From positions 1 to 56,068 of the forward strand of contig JAICWE010000017.1 of NCBI GenBank assembly GCA_025934955.1: a stretch of 56,068 nt of DNA, in the 5' to 3' direction. Shown here piece after piece: positions 34,455 through 42,977 of the stretch (position 1 is the first letter of the stretch; every line of letters starts with the position of its first letter). The translations under genes and the position numbers were made by a program. The stretch is from Gemmatimonadales bacterium (lineage in GTDB: Bacteria > Gemmatimonadota > Gemmatimonadetes > Gemmatimonadales > GWC2-71-9). The notes beneath the pieces are model-generated. The model saw nothing but the letters and a program-made list of their open reading frames with translations. It was not told the DNA's origin and did not search any database.

Positions 34455-36052
34455 CCGGCGCGCTCCACCAGCTCTCGCTTCTTCTGACCGCCGGGGCCGC
34501 AGCAGGCCCCGGTGCGCGCATCCAGCCGCCGCGACCGCCGCGCCACCCGGTCAGCCTCGTCGTCCTCGTCGCCATCGACCAGTTCCGCGCCGATTACCTC
34601 CGCCGCTGGGGCACCCAGTTCACCGGCGGCTTCGTGCGGTTGCTGCGCGACGGCGTCGTCTACGAGCATGCGCACCAGGAGCACGCCATCACCGAGACGG
34701 CGCCGGGCCACGCGACGATGCTCTCCGGGCGGGAGCCGGCGCACACCGGCATGGTCACCAACTGGTCGGGCGTTCCGGACCCGACGTCGCCGGTGCTTGG
34801 CGTGGCGCACGACAGCGTCGGCGCGTCGCCGCGCCGCTTCCGCGGCAGCGAGCTGTACGACTGGATGCGCGCCGCCGACCCGGCTGCGCGGGTGCTGTCG
34901 GTTTCGCGGAAGGATCGTGGCGCGATCCTCCCCGTCGGCCGGGCGCGCGGCGATGTCTACTGGTACCGCGGCAGCCGCTTCACCACCAGCCGCTACTACG
35001 CCGATTCGCTCCCGCCGTGGGTCGTCGCCTTCAACGCCCGCCGCGGCGCCGAGCAGCTCGCCGGCACGCGGTGGACTCCGCTCCTTCCGGCTGCCGCGTA
35101 CGCCGAGCCCGACTCGGTGCCGTTCGAGAACGGCGGGCACGACGTGGCCTTTCCGCACCCGCTGCCGGGTGATCCAGGCGAGGCCGCGCGGCTGATGCCG
35201 TCGTACCCGTGGATGGATTCGCTCACGCTCGACCTCGCGCTCGATGGCGTGACGCGCACCGGGGTCGGTCGCGGCCCGCGCACCGATCTCCTCTCCATCT
35301 CGCTGTCCACCACCGACGAGGTCGGGCACGACTTCGGGCCCGACTCGCGCGAGCTGCACGATCAGGTGCTGCGGGTGGATCACTGGCTCGGCTGGTTCCT
35401 CGACTCGCTCGCCGTGCTGGTGCCGCGCGATCGGATGTTGCTCGTGCTCACCGCCGATCACGGGGTGACGCCGATGCCGGACTACACCGCCGCGGTGCTG
35501 CATCGGCCCGCGGGCCGCGCATGGCTCGGCGACCTCGCGACCTCGGTGGGCGCGCCGCTCCGCGCGCGCTTCGCGATGGACTTCGGGCTGCGCTTCGATT
35601 CCGGATTGCTCGAGGGCGACGTCGCGGCGCTCCGGGCCCGCGGGGTGAACGTGGACAGTCTGGCCGAGTCGCTGGCGCGCGCGGCCCGCCGGCGGCCGGG
35701 CGTCGCGAAGGTCTTCACGCCCCGCTCCCTCCGCGCGGCACCCGCGAGCGACATCTCCGCGCTCCGCTGGCGCCGGCAGCTTCCGGACGATTACGGCTGG
35801 CTCGTCTGCGCGGTGCCCGAGCCCGGCTGGGTCTGGTCCCGCCCACCGGTCACCGCCGCCGAGCACGGCTCGCCGCTGCTCGACGACGTCGAGGTGCCGA
35901 TCGTGTTCCTCGGGCCCGGCGTGCGGCCGCGGCGAGTGACGCGGGTGGTGCGCACGGTGGACATTGCGCCCACGCTCGCGGCGCTGCTCGGCATCCGGCC
36001 GACGGAGCGGCTGGACGGCGTCGTGCTGCCGGAGGTCGCGGGCGCCCATTGA
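34451..36052 (+). CDS. Alkaline phosphatase superfamily (PafA/NPP-like) exported hydrolase
   Basis: 533 residues from GTG 34451, which overlaps the barrel-protein stop by four bases. Signature residues are the first metal aspartate in VAIDQFRADYL (about 42), the nucleophile threonine in ITETAPGHATMLSG (about 85), TTDEVGHDFGPDS (about 290, D and H metal ligands), TADHGVTPMP (about 337) and a final histidine in AAEHGSPL (about 475). This is the nucleotide pyrophosphatase/PafA branch rather than classical PhoA. The N-terminus LSLLLTAGAAAGPGA looks like a weak export signal. Substrate: phosphomono- or diester, undecided. Confidence 0.85.
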   Translation: MTGALHQLSLLLTAGAAAGPGARIQPPRPPRHPVSLVVLVAIDQFRADYLRRWGTQFTGGFVRLLRDGVVYEHAHQEHAITETAPGHATMLSGREPAHTGMVTNWSGVPDPTSPVLGVAHDSVGASPRRFRGSELYDWMRAADPAARVLSVSRKDRGAILPVGRARGDVYWYRGSRFTTSRYYADSLPPWVVAFNARRGAEQLAGTRWTPLLPAAAYAEPDSVPFENGGHDVAFPHPLPGDPGEAARLMPSYPWMDSLTLDLALDGVTRTGVGRGPRTDLLSISLSTTDEVGHDFGPDSRELHDQVLRVDHWLGWFLDSLAVLVPRDRMLLVLTADHGVTPMPDYTAAVLHRPAGRAWLGDLATSVGAPLRARFAMDFGLRFDSGLLEGDVAALRARGVNVDSLAESLARAARRRPGVAKVFTPRSLRAAPASDISALRWRRQLPDDYGWLVCAVPEPGWVWSRPPVTAAEHGSPLLDDVEVPIVFLGPGVRPRRVTRVVRTVDIAPTLAALLGIRPTERLDGVVLPEVAGAH

Positions 36053-36084
36053 CCTGCTGCGCCGCGCTGCGTACATCTTCCGCG

Positions 36085-36417
36085 ATGCCGCTCTCCCGGG
36101 TGTGTCGCCGACTGCTCGCCTTGCCGCTGCTGGTGGCGAGCCTGGTCGTGCCCGCAGTGATGCCGCTGGTGCCGGCGACGGCCCCCGCGGCGGCCGGGCA
36201 TCATCACGAGCACCACGGCCCGGCGAGCGACCGCTGCTGCGACCTCTGCGTCACCTCCTGCGTCACCGCGCTGAACACGCCGCCGGCCGCGGTCGCGGCA
36301 CGGCACCACGCCGTCGCGTTCGCGGATCCGGCTCCGCCGCCCGACTCCTCTCCGTGCCGCGGCGCGCACGACATCCGCCTTCCGCCGCTCCTCGGCCCGC
36401 CCGCTCTCCACGCGTAG
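36085..36417 (+). CDS. Small exported His/Cys-rich protein upstream of a TonB receptor
   Basis: 110 residues: signal-like segment (LLALPLLVASLVVPAVMPLVPA), then GHHHEHHGP (about 39-47), DRCCDLCVTSC (about 50-60) and a Pro-rich tail. Six His and several Cys close together point to binding of copper, zinc or another soft metal. Small proteins of this shape are often found next to metal efflux or uptake genes. TACATC lies seven bases before ATG 36085, so the message may be leaderless. Confidence 0.65.
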   Translation: MPLSRVCRRLLALPLLVASLVVPAVMPLVPATAPAAAGHHHEHHGPASDRCCDLCVTSCVTALNTPPAAVAARHHAVAFADPAPPPDSSPCRGAHDIRLPPLLGPPALHA

Positions 36418-36446
36418 ACCAGTCGCGTCCCTTCCGACCGACTCGC

Positions 36447-36464
36447 GGCGAGCATCCGCTCGCC
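36447..36464 (+). promoter_or_regulatory. Hairpin in the leader of the TonB receptor gene
   Basis: Perfect 7-bp stem GGCGAGC/GCTCGCC around ATCC, between the His/Cys-rich gene and the receptor (ATG 36490, weak GGAGAT ribosome-binding site). It could terminate the small gene's transcript partially or control receptor translation. Confidence 0.4.
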
Positions 36465-36489
36465 GGTCCTCGTGCGTGGAGATCAAGGC

Positions 36490-38529
36490 ATGTCCCGACA
36501 TTCATACGCGGCCGCATGTGCTTCCGCCCTGGCGCTCGCGGTGCTGCTCGTGATGCGGCCCGCGCGGCTCGTCGCCCAGGGCGTCGTCTCATCCGACTCG
36601 ATTCACCAGCACGGCGACACGCTGACCCACGCGCGCGGTCCGGTCTCGCTGCAGGAGATCACGGTTACCGCGACGCCCTCGCGGCGCGAGGACCCGTGGA
36701 ACTCGACCCAGGTCACCTCGGCGGCGCTCACCCGCACGCCGGCGATCAACCCCTACGAGCTGCTGCGCGAGACCGCCGGCGTCGAGGTGCACGAGCAGGG
36801 GCAGGGGCCCGGCTTCGCGTCCAACGCATCGGTGCGAGGCTTCTCGTCGGATCACTCGACCGACCTGGCGCTCTGGATCGACGGCGTGCCGATCAACGAG
36901 CCGGTCAACGGCCACGCCGAGGGGTACAACGACTGGAGTCTGCTGTTTCCGCTGGCGGCGCAGGAGGTGGACGTCTTTCGCGGGCCCACCAACCCGCTCT
37001 ACGGCAACTTCGCGCTGGCCGGCGCGGTCAACATCCGCACGCTGGAGCGGATGACCGGGACGCTCGCCGCGCTCTCCGGCGGCATGTACGGCCGGGCCGA
37101 CGGCACCGTGCTGACCGGCTTCGATCACGAGCACTCCGGCGGCGTCTTCGGGATCCGCGGCCTGCGCGAGGATGGCTGGCGGCCTAACGCCGGCTACCGC
37201 CTGGGCCAGGTACACGCGCGCGCGTCACGCGATCTCTCGTCCACGGTGACGCTCGACGGCGGCATCGAGCTGTACGCCGCCGGCTGGGACTCGCCCGGCT
37301 TCCTCACCGCCGAGCAGTTCGCCGCACGGGACTACCGGAACGTGAGCGATCCGACCGACGGCGGATTCAAGCGTCGGGCGCAGGAGCGGGGGAGCATGCG
37401 GGTGGTGCTCTCGCCGTCGCTGCTCTGGCGCAGCACGGTCTACGCGACGCAGAGCCGCTGGCAGCTCTTCCTCACGACGCCGCCCGAAGGCGGCGGCGAG
37501 GAAGGCACCGGCAGCCAGACCGAGGAGGAAGACCGCCGCTACGGCTTCGGCGCCACCAGCGCGCTCACCTGGAGTCTGCCGCGGGGCGACATCACGCTCG
37601 GCACCGAGGAGCGGTGGGACCATGCGACGTACGAGAATTTCCTCACTACCCATCGGGTGCGTGACGCGGCGCAGGAGCAGGTGCGGGCGCGGCAGGCGTC
37701 GGGCGCGCTGTTCCTCCAGAGTCTCACCGACCTCGGCCACCACTTCCGGCTGAGTCTCGGCGGGCGGTACGATCTGCTGGACACCCGCAGCACGCCGTTC
37801 GGCGGGAGCACGTCCTCCGATACCAAAGGGATCGTGAGCCCGAAGATCGGCGCGCTGTATCACCTCAAGCGGGTCGGTGACCTGTACGCCAACGTCTCCC
37901 GCGGCTTCCGCGAGACCGACGGTGTCATCAGCGACCCGACGTTGCCGTTCATCACGGCGTGGAACTACGAGGGCGGCGTGAAGATCGACGCGCACCGGGT
38001 CAACGCCAGCGCAGCCGTCTTCCGGATGGACGTGAGCGACGAGCAAACGTTCGACCCGATCACGCTGGTCTCGACCAGCGGCGGGCGCAGCCGGCGGCAG
38101 GGGGTCGAGCTGATGCTGCACGCGCAACTGAGCGAGGCGCTGCACGCAACCGCCACCTGGACGTTCAACGACGCAAAGTACCGCGCCTTCGTCACGGAGG
38201 ACGGCGATACCCTGAACGGCACCCGCGTGTTCAACACCGCGCGCTTCGTCGGCTCGGGAGCGGTGGACTGGGTGCCGGCCGCCACGATCTGGCAGCTCCA
38301 CGCCGGTGCCAACGTCGTCGGTCCGTACACGCCGTTCGACGAGCCCGGCACCGAGCTGCCGACCTACGCGCTGTTCAACGCCAGCGCCGGCGTGCGGCTC
38401 GGCACCGCGCTCGTCGAGGTGGGCGCGCGGAATCTGCTCAACCACGCGTATCCGGAGCTCCGCGCCGGCGGCTTCGTGTCGCCGGGGCAGCCGCGCTCCG
38501 TCTACGGCTCGGTTCGCTACGTCTTCTGA
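36490..38529 (+). CDS. TonB-dependent outer-membrane receptor
   Basis: 679 residues with a signal peptide (ALALAVLLVMRPARLVAQ). The TonB box region is VSLQEITVTATPS; the plug domain follows (INPYELLRETAGVEVHEQGQGP, SVRGFSSDHSTDLALWIDGVPINE, RGPTNPLYGNFALAGAVNI), then the 22-strand barrel ending in the aromatic YGSVRYVF. A plug motif GHAEGYNDW is His/Asp/Tyr-rich. A 20-residue N-terminal stretch (SIHQHGDTLTHARG) contains three His. With the upstream His/Cys-rich protein this suggests a metal or metal complex as ligand, which remains to be shown. One reverse octamer at 37182. Confidence 0.9.
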   Translation: MSRHSYAAACASALALAVLLVMRPARLVAQGVVSSDSIHQHGDTLTHARGPVSLQEITVTATPSRREDPWNSTQVTSAALTRTPAINPYELLRETAGVEVHEQGQGPGFASNASVRGFSSDHSTDLALWIDGVPINEPVNGHAEGYNDWSLLFPLAAQEVDVFRGPTNPLYGNFALAGAVNIRTLERMTGTLAALSGGMYGRADGTVLTGFDHEHSGGVFGIRGLREDGWRPNAGYRLGQVHARASRDLSSTVTLDGGIELYAAGWDSPGFLTAEQFAARDYRNVSDPTDGGFKRRAQERGSMRVVLSPSLLWRSTVYATQSRWQLFLTTPPEGGGEEGTGSQTEEEDRRYGFGATSALTWSLPRGDITLGTEERWDHATYENFLTTHRVRDAAQEQVRARQASGALFLQSLTDLGHHFRLSLGGRYDLLDTRSTPFGGSTSSDTKGIVSPKIGALYHLKRVGDLYANVSRGFRETDGVISDPTLPFITAWNYEGGVKIDAHRVNASAAVFRMDVSDEQTFDPITLVSTSGGRSRRQGVELMLHAQLSEALHATATWTFNDAKYRAFVTEDGDTLNGTRVFNTARFVGSGAVDWVPAATIWQLHAGANVVGPYTPFDEPGTELPTYALFNASAGVRLGTALVEVGARNLLNHAYPELRAGGFVSPGQPRSVYGSVRYVF

Positions 38530-38536
38530 GCCGGCG

Positions 38537-39634
38537 GTGCCCGCGGAAGGGCGGCGGCTCGCGTCGCTCGACGCCTTCCGCGGGCTGGCGATCGCCGGGA
38601 TGATCCTGGTCAACAATCCCGGTGACTGGAGCGCGATCTACCCGCCGCTCGAGCACGCGCCGTGGCACGGCTGGACGCCGACCGACCTCGTCTTTCCCTT
38701 CTTCCTCCTCATCGTCGGCATCAGCATCGTGCTCTCCCACGCGCGGCGCGAGGCGACCGGCGCCGGTCGCGCCGCGCTGGTGCGGCGCATCGTGCTCCGC
38801 GCCGTCGTGCTGGTGCTGATCGGGCTGGTGCTCAACGTCCTCTCGCGGCCGGATCCCGCCACCGTGCGCTTTCCCGGCGTGCTCCAGCGGATCGGCGTGG
38901 TCTACCTCGTGACGGCGCTGCTGGTGGTGTACACCGGCCCGCGGACGCAGGCGTGGATTACCGCGGCGCTGCTGGTGGGCTACTGGCTGCTGCTGACCAA
39001 CGTGCCGGTGCCTAACGTCGGCGCGCCGAGCCTGGATCCGGGCTCCAACCTGCCGGCGTGGGTGGACGCGCGCCTGTTCGGGCCGCACACCTGGCAGCCG
39101 GCGTTCGATCCCGAGGGACTGCTCAGCACCTTTCCCGCGATCGGCACCTGTCTGCTCGGCGTCTTCACCGGGCGCTGGCTCCGCGGCGCCCGCCCGCCGG
39201 GCGAGACCGTCGCGGGCCTCTTCGCCGCCGGCACCGTGCTGCTGACACTCGGCGCGGTGTGGGACGCGTGGTTTCCGATCAACAAGAATCTCTGGACCAG
39301 CTCGTACGTCCTCTTCACCGCCGGCGCGGGGCTGCTGGTCTTCGGCCTGCTCGCGTGGGTCATCGAGGTGCGGGGGCGACGCCGCTGGGCGTGGCCGCTC
39401 TACGTCTTCGGCGTCAACGCGCTGCTGGTGTTCGTGCTGTCGGGGCTGGTGGCGCGGCTGCTCGACGCCGTATCGGTCGGCGGCGGCACGGTCCAGGAGT
39501 GGATCTACGCCAACGCCTTCGCCTCGTGGGCGGCGGAGCGCGACGCCTCGCTGCTCTTCGCGGTGGTGACGGTGCTGGTCTGGCTGGGCGTGATGAGCGT
39601 GTTCTACCGGCGGCGCTGGTTCGTGCGGTTGTAG
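38537..39634 (+). CDS. COG4299-type membrane acyltransferase (heparan-alpha-glucosaminide N-acetyltransferase-like)
   Basis: 365 residues, about ten membrane helices. The N-terminal block R.ASLDAFRGLAIAGMILVNNPG and TPTDLVFPFFLLIVGISI is diagnostic, with the conserved FPGVLQRIGVVYL in helix 4. The human relative transfers acetyl groups across the membrane onto glucosamine; the bacterial role is not settled. GTG 38537 lies eight bases after the TonB stop, so it probably shares that transcript, and it faces the DppC gene (22 bases apart). Presence beside the sugar-type cluster is suggestive. Confidence 0.85.
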   Translation: MPAEGRRLASLDAFRGLAIAGMILVNNPGDWSAIYPPLEHAPWHGWTPTDLVFPFFLLIVGISIVLSHARREATGAGRAALVRRIVLRAVVLVLIGLVLNVLSRPDPATVRFPGVLQRIGVVYLVTALLVVYTGPRTQAWITAALLVGYWLLLTNVPVPNVGAPSLDPGSNLPAWVDARLFGPHTWQPAFDPEGLLSTFPAIGTCLLGVFTGRWLRGARPPGETVAGLFAAGTVLLTLGAVWDAWFPINKNLWTSSYVLFTAGAGLLVFGLLAWVIEVRGRRRWAWPLYVFGVNALLVFVLSGLVARLLDAVSVGGGTVQEWIYANAFASWAAERDASLLFAVVTVLVWLGVMSVFYRRRWFVRL

Positions 39635-39656
39635 GCAGCGAAGGCCCGGGCGAGCG

Positions 39657-40514
39657 TCAGGCGCCGCGCGGTCCCCGCGTCGGATCGAGCGCGTCCCGCA
39701 GCGCATCGCCCAGGAGCGTGCAGGCCAGTACCACCAGCACCAACGCCACGCCGGGCGCGGCGGCGACCCACGGCGCATTCACCAGCGTGTCGCGCCCCGA
39801 CGCGATCATGTTGCCCCACGACGGCGCCGGCGGCTGCACGCCCAATCCGAGAAACGAAAGCCCGGCCTCCAGCAGGATCGCGTTGCCTACACCGAGCGCG
39901 GCGGAGACGATCACCGGTGTCAGCGTGTTGGGCACGATGTGCCGCAGCAGCACCCGCCGCCGCCGCGCGCCGAGCGCGAGCGAGCCCTCGACGAACGCCC
40001 GGCCCACCAGCGTTCGCACCTCGCCGTGCACCAGCCGCGCGACCGGCATCCATCCCGTCGCGGCGAGCACCACCACCACCAGCACCGCGCTCGGCTGCCA
40101 CAGTGCCGCGAGCAGGAGCAGCAGCACCACGCGAGGCAGGGCGAGCGCGAAGTCGGTGACACCGAGCAGCACGGCGGCCACCCGCCCGCGCCAGACGCCC
40201 GCCGCCGCACCGACCAGCAGCCCGATGGCGGCGGAGATTCCCGCCGCCAGCACCCCGACGCTGAGCGAAATGCGCGCGCCGTAGATCAGCCGGGTCCACA
40301 CGTCGCGGCCGAATCGGTCGGTGCCCAGGAGATGGAAGACGCCGTGCCGGTCGAGGGCGAGCGGTGCCACGAAACGGGTGCCGATGACGTCGAGCTGCGC
40401 GGCGGGATCGCTGCTCGAGAGCAGCGGCGCGAGCACCGCCGCGAGCACTGCCGCGGCGAGCACGACGAGACTGATCCGGGCGCGGCCGTCGCGCCAGAGC
40501 CGGGCCGGCGTCAT
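39657..40514 (-). CDS. dppC: Dipeptide/oligopeptide-type ABC permease, DppC-like
   Basis: 285 residues with six membrane helices and the family start (SLVVLAAAVLAAVLAPLL), LLGTDRFGRDVWTRLIYGARISL.VG near residue 63, and the ATPase-docking loop EGSLALGARRRRVLLRHIVPNTL. ATG 40514 overlaps the DppB stop as ATGA. No ATP-binding subunit is encoded in the window, so energy must come from ATPases elsewhere. Pairs with the divergent binding protein at 41541. Confidence 0.88.
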   Translation of the reverse strand: MTPARLWRDGRARISLVVLAAAVLAAVLAPLLSSSDPAAQLDVIGTRFVAPLALDRHGVFHLLGTDRFGRDVWTRLIYGARISLSVGVLAAGISAAIGLLVGAAAGVWRGRVAAVLLGVTDFALALPRVVLLLLLAALWQPSAVLVVVVLAATGWMPVARLVHGEVRTLVGRAFVEGSLALGARRRRVLLRHIVPNTLTPVIVSAALGVGNAILLEAGLSFLGLGVQPPAPSWGNMIASGRDTLVNAPWVAAAPGVALVLVVLACTLLGDALRDALDPTRGPRGA

Positions 40515-41470
40515 CGCGCGCGCGGGTCCACCCAGGCCACCAGCAGCTCGGCGAGGAGGTTGCCGGCGACGACCAGCATCGCACTCACCGTCGTCGCGGC
40601 CATGACGACCGGGTAGTCGCGCGCCTGCACCGCCTGCACCAGCACCAGGCCGACGCCGGGCCAGGCGAAGATCGCCTCGACGAACACGGCGCCGGAGAAG
40701 AGCGCCGGAAGCGAGAGGCCGAGCAGCGTGACGACCGGCACCAGTGCGTTCCGGAGCACATGGCGTCGCGTCACCTGCCGCGTGCCGATGCCCTTGGCGC
40801 GCGCCACCAGGACGAACGGCTGGCCCGCGACATCGAGCATCGCGCCGCGGACGAACCGCGCCGCGCCGCCGACGCCGATCAGCGTGAGCGTGGCGAGCGG
40901 CAGCGCGAGATGCCGGAGTGCGTCGACCAGCTGCGCGCCCGGGGGCAGGAAGTCGGCGTCGAGCCCCGCCGCGCCGAACGCGGGAAGCCAGCGCAGCTCG
41001 TAGGTGAAGAGCATCACCAGCATCAGACCGAGCCAGTAGCCCGGCATGGCCAGGAGCGTGACACTCGCCACCGAGAGCGCGGTGTCGGTGCTGGTTCCGC
41101 CATGGTGCGCCTGGATCGCGCCGAGAACGACGCCGAGCAGATAGCTGAGGATCAGCGAGATGCCGACGAGGCGAACGGTCGCCGGCCACGCGCGCGCGAG
41201 CATGCGTCCCACCGGCTGCCCGGTGGCGATGCTGGTGCCGAAGTTGCCGCGGGCCGCGGACGCGAGCCAGTGGCCGTATTGCGCCGGCAGCGGCCGGTCG
41301 AGCTCCAGCGAGTGCCGCACCACGGCGAGCTGCGCCGCGGTCGCGGTCGGGCCGAGGAGCCGCTCCGCCGGATCGCCCGGCGCCAGCCGCAGCAGCACAA
41401 ACGTCAGCGTGATCACCCCGATCACCACCGCCGCTCCGGCCAGCGCGCGTCTCACGAGATGGGCGAGCAT
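40511..41470 (-). CDS. dppB: Dipeptide/oligopeptide-type ABC permease, DppB-like
   Basis: 319 residues. Family blocks: LAHLVRRALAGAAVVIGVITLTFVLLRLAPGDPA at the start, FGTSIATGQPV, the docking loop YVLVARAKGIGTRQVTRRHVLRNALVP around residue 220, and AIFAWPGVG. ATG 41470 chosen from the conserved start; TATTCT lies five bases upstream, a candidate -10 giving a leaderless transcript. The divergent binding-protein gene starts 70 bases away. Confidence 0.9.
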   Translation of the reverse strand: MLAHLVRRALAGAAVVIGVITLTFVLLRLAPGDPAERLLGPTATAAQLAVVRHSLELDRPLPAQYGHWLASAARGNFGTSIATGQPVGRMLARAWPATVRLVGISLILSYLLGVVLGAIQAHHGGTSTDTALSVASVTLLAMPGYWLGLMLVMLFTYELRWLPAFGAAGLDADFLPPGAQLVDALRHLALPLATLTLIGVGGAARFVRGAMLDVAGQPFVLVARAKGIGTRQVTRRHVLRNALVPVVTLLGLSLPALFSGAVFVEAIFAWPGVGLVLVQAVQARDYPVVMAATTVSAMLVVAGNLLAELLVAWVDPRAR

Positions 41471-41540
41471 GCTGAAGAATATGCCGCGCCTGCACAGCGC
41501 CGGATACACCGGCCGGCGCCACATGGTTACAATAGTCGGC
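41471..41540. promoter_or_regulatory. Divergent promoter region, dppBC / binding protein
   Basis: Seventy bases. On the plus strand TACAAT (41528-41533) stands seven bases before GTG 41541; on the minus strand TATTCT (plus coordinates 41476-41481) stands five bases before ATG 41470. Both suggest that transcription starts at the initiation codon. No good -35 box is seen for either. Confidence 0.5.
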
Positions 41541-42977
41541 GTGCCACGAACCATTCCGGCGCTTCTGATCCTCGCCGCCGCGTGCGGGACGGCGCCGCGG
41601 CGCGCGGACACCGTGCTGTACGCCTCGGGCGCCGACCTCCAGAGCATCAACCCGCTGCTCACGCTGCATCCGCTCGCGCGGCAGGTGCAGCGCTACGTGC
41701 TGCTCACCACCCTCGCGCGCTACGATTCGGCCCTGGTGCCGCAGCCGTATCTCGCGCGCGCGTGGAGCTGGTCGGACGATCGGCGGACGCTCACCTTCGC
41801 GCTGCGCACCGACGTGCGCTGGCATGACGGCGCCCCGACGACCGCGGGCGACGTCGCCTGGACGCTGGACGCCGCCCGCGATCCCGCGACCGGCTACCCC
41901 CGTCTCGGCGATCTCATCGTGCTGGACTCCGCGCGTGCCCTCGACGACTCGACCGTCGCGCTCTCGTTTGCAGCGCCGCAGGACCGCTTTCCCGACGTCC
42001 TCACCGATCTCGCCGTGCTCCCGGCCCATCTGCTCGCCGCCACGCCGCACGCGGCGCTCCGCCGCGCCGCGTGGAACGATGCCCCGGTCGGGAACGGGCC
42101 GTTCGTCTTCGTTTCCCACGAGGCCAATCGCCGCTGGGTCTTCCGCGCCAACCCCGCTTTTCCCGCGGGGCTCGGCGGGCCTCCGCGGCTGGCGCGGCTG
42201 ATCCTCGTCGTGGTGGACGAGCCCACCACCAAGCTCGCGGCGCTCACCTCGGGTGAGCTCGACGTCGCCGGCATCCAGCCCGCGCACGCCGCGTTCGTCG
42301 CGCGCGACCCGGAGCTTCGGGTGCTCACCTATCCGCTGCTCTTCAATTACGGCATCGTCTTCAATCGCAGCCGGCCGCCGTTCGACCGCCTGAACGCGCG
42401 GACCGCCGTCACGTTCGCGGTGGACCGTCGCGAGATCGTGGAGGGCTACGCCTACGGGTTCGCGACGGCCGCCGGCGGCCCGGTGCCGCCCGATGTGCCC
42501 GGCGCGATCCCGTCGCCGCCATCACCGTATCTCCCCGACTCCGCGCGCGCGCTGCTCAGCGGGCGCCCATTGAGCTTCGAGCTGCTCACTGTCGGCAGCG
42601 GGGAGGCGGCGCTGGAGCAGCTGCTCCAGGCCGAGCTTGCGCGCGCCGGCATCCGGATCACCATCCGTCAGCTCGAGCTCTCGGCCTTTCTCGGGCGGGT
42701 GTACGGACCGAATCCGGATTTCACCGCCGCCGTCGTCGGCACCTCGGGCGATCTCGGGCTCGGTTACCTGGCGCCGCTCGCCGGCCTGGGCGCGCCCGCC
42801 GGCTGGACGGCACCGTCCGATCCGGCAACTCTTCAGCGATATTTTGCGGACTCGGTCCCGGTGGCTTTCCTCTACAACGCGCGCGGGCTGCAGGGACTCA
42901 GGCGCCGCGTGCAGGGCGTGCGAATGGATCTGCGCGGAGAGTTGGTGACCGTGCACGACTGGTGGATCCGCCCGTGA
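41541..42977 (+). CDS. Substrate-binding lipoprotein of a Dpp/Opp-type ABC importer (SBP family 5)
   Basis: 478 residues. Export signal with lipobox ILAAACG; then the SBP_bac_5 sequence landmarks SINPLLTLHPLARQV, LARAWSWSDDRRTLTFALRTDVRWHDGAPTTAGDVAWTLD, PVGNGPFVF and TAVTFAVDRREIVEGYAYG. Some family members bind oligosaccharides or glycosides instead of peptides. GTG 41541 was chosen because a -10 box sits seven bases upstream; ATG 41523 would add six residues. Followed at once by a sugar kinase and a lyase-like gene, which favours a carbohydrate or acylated amino-sugar ligand. Confidence 0.85.
   Translation: MPRTIPALLILAAACGTAPRRADTVLYASGADLQSINPLLTLHPLARQVQRYVLLTTLARYDSALVPQPYLARAWSWSDDRRTLTFALRTDVRWHDGAPTTAGDVAWTLDAARDPATGYPRLGDLIVLDSARALDDSTVALSFAAPQDRFPDVLTDLAVLPAHLLAATPHAALRRAAWNDAPVGNGPFVFVSHEANRRWVFRANPAFPAGLGGPPRLARLILVVVDEPTTKLAALTSGELDVAGIQPAHAAFVARDPELRVLTYPLLFNYGIVFNRSRPPFDRLNARTAVTFAVDRREIVEGYAYGFATAAGGPVPPDVPGAIPSPPSPYLPDSARALLSGRPLSFELLTVGSGEAALEQLLQAELARAGIRITIRQLELSAFLGRVYGPNPDFTAAVVGTSGDLGLGYLAPLAGLGAPAGWTAPSDPATLQRYFADSVPVAFLYNARGLQGLRRRVQGVRMDLRGELVTVHDWWIRP

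Noticed and set aside
41541..42977. Peptide-specific binding protein assumed from the Dpp-type family
   Set aside because: The SBP_bac_5 family also binds sugars and other ligands. The neighbours are sugar-type enzymes, so peptide specificity was not asserted.
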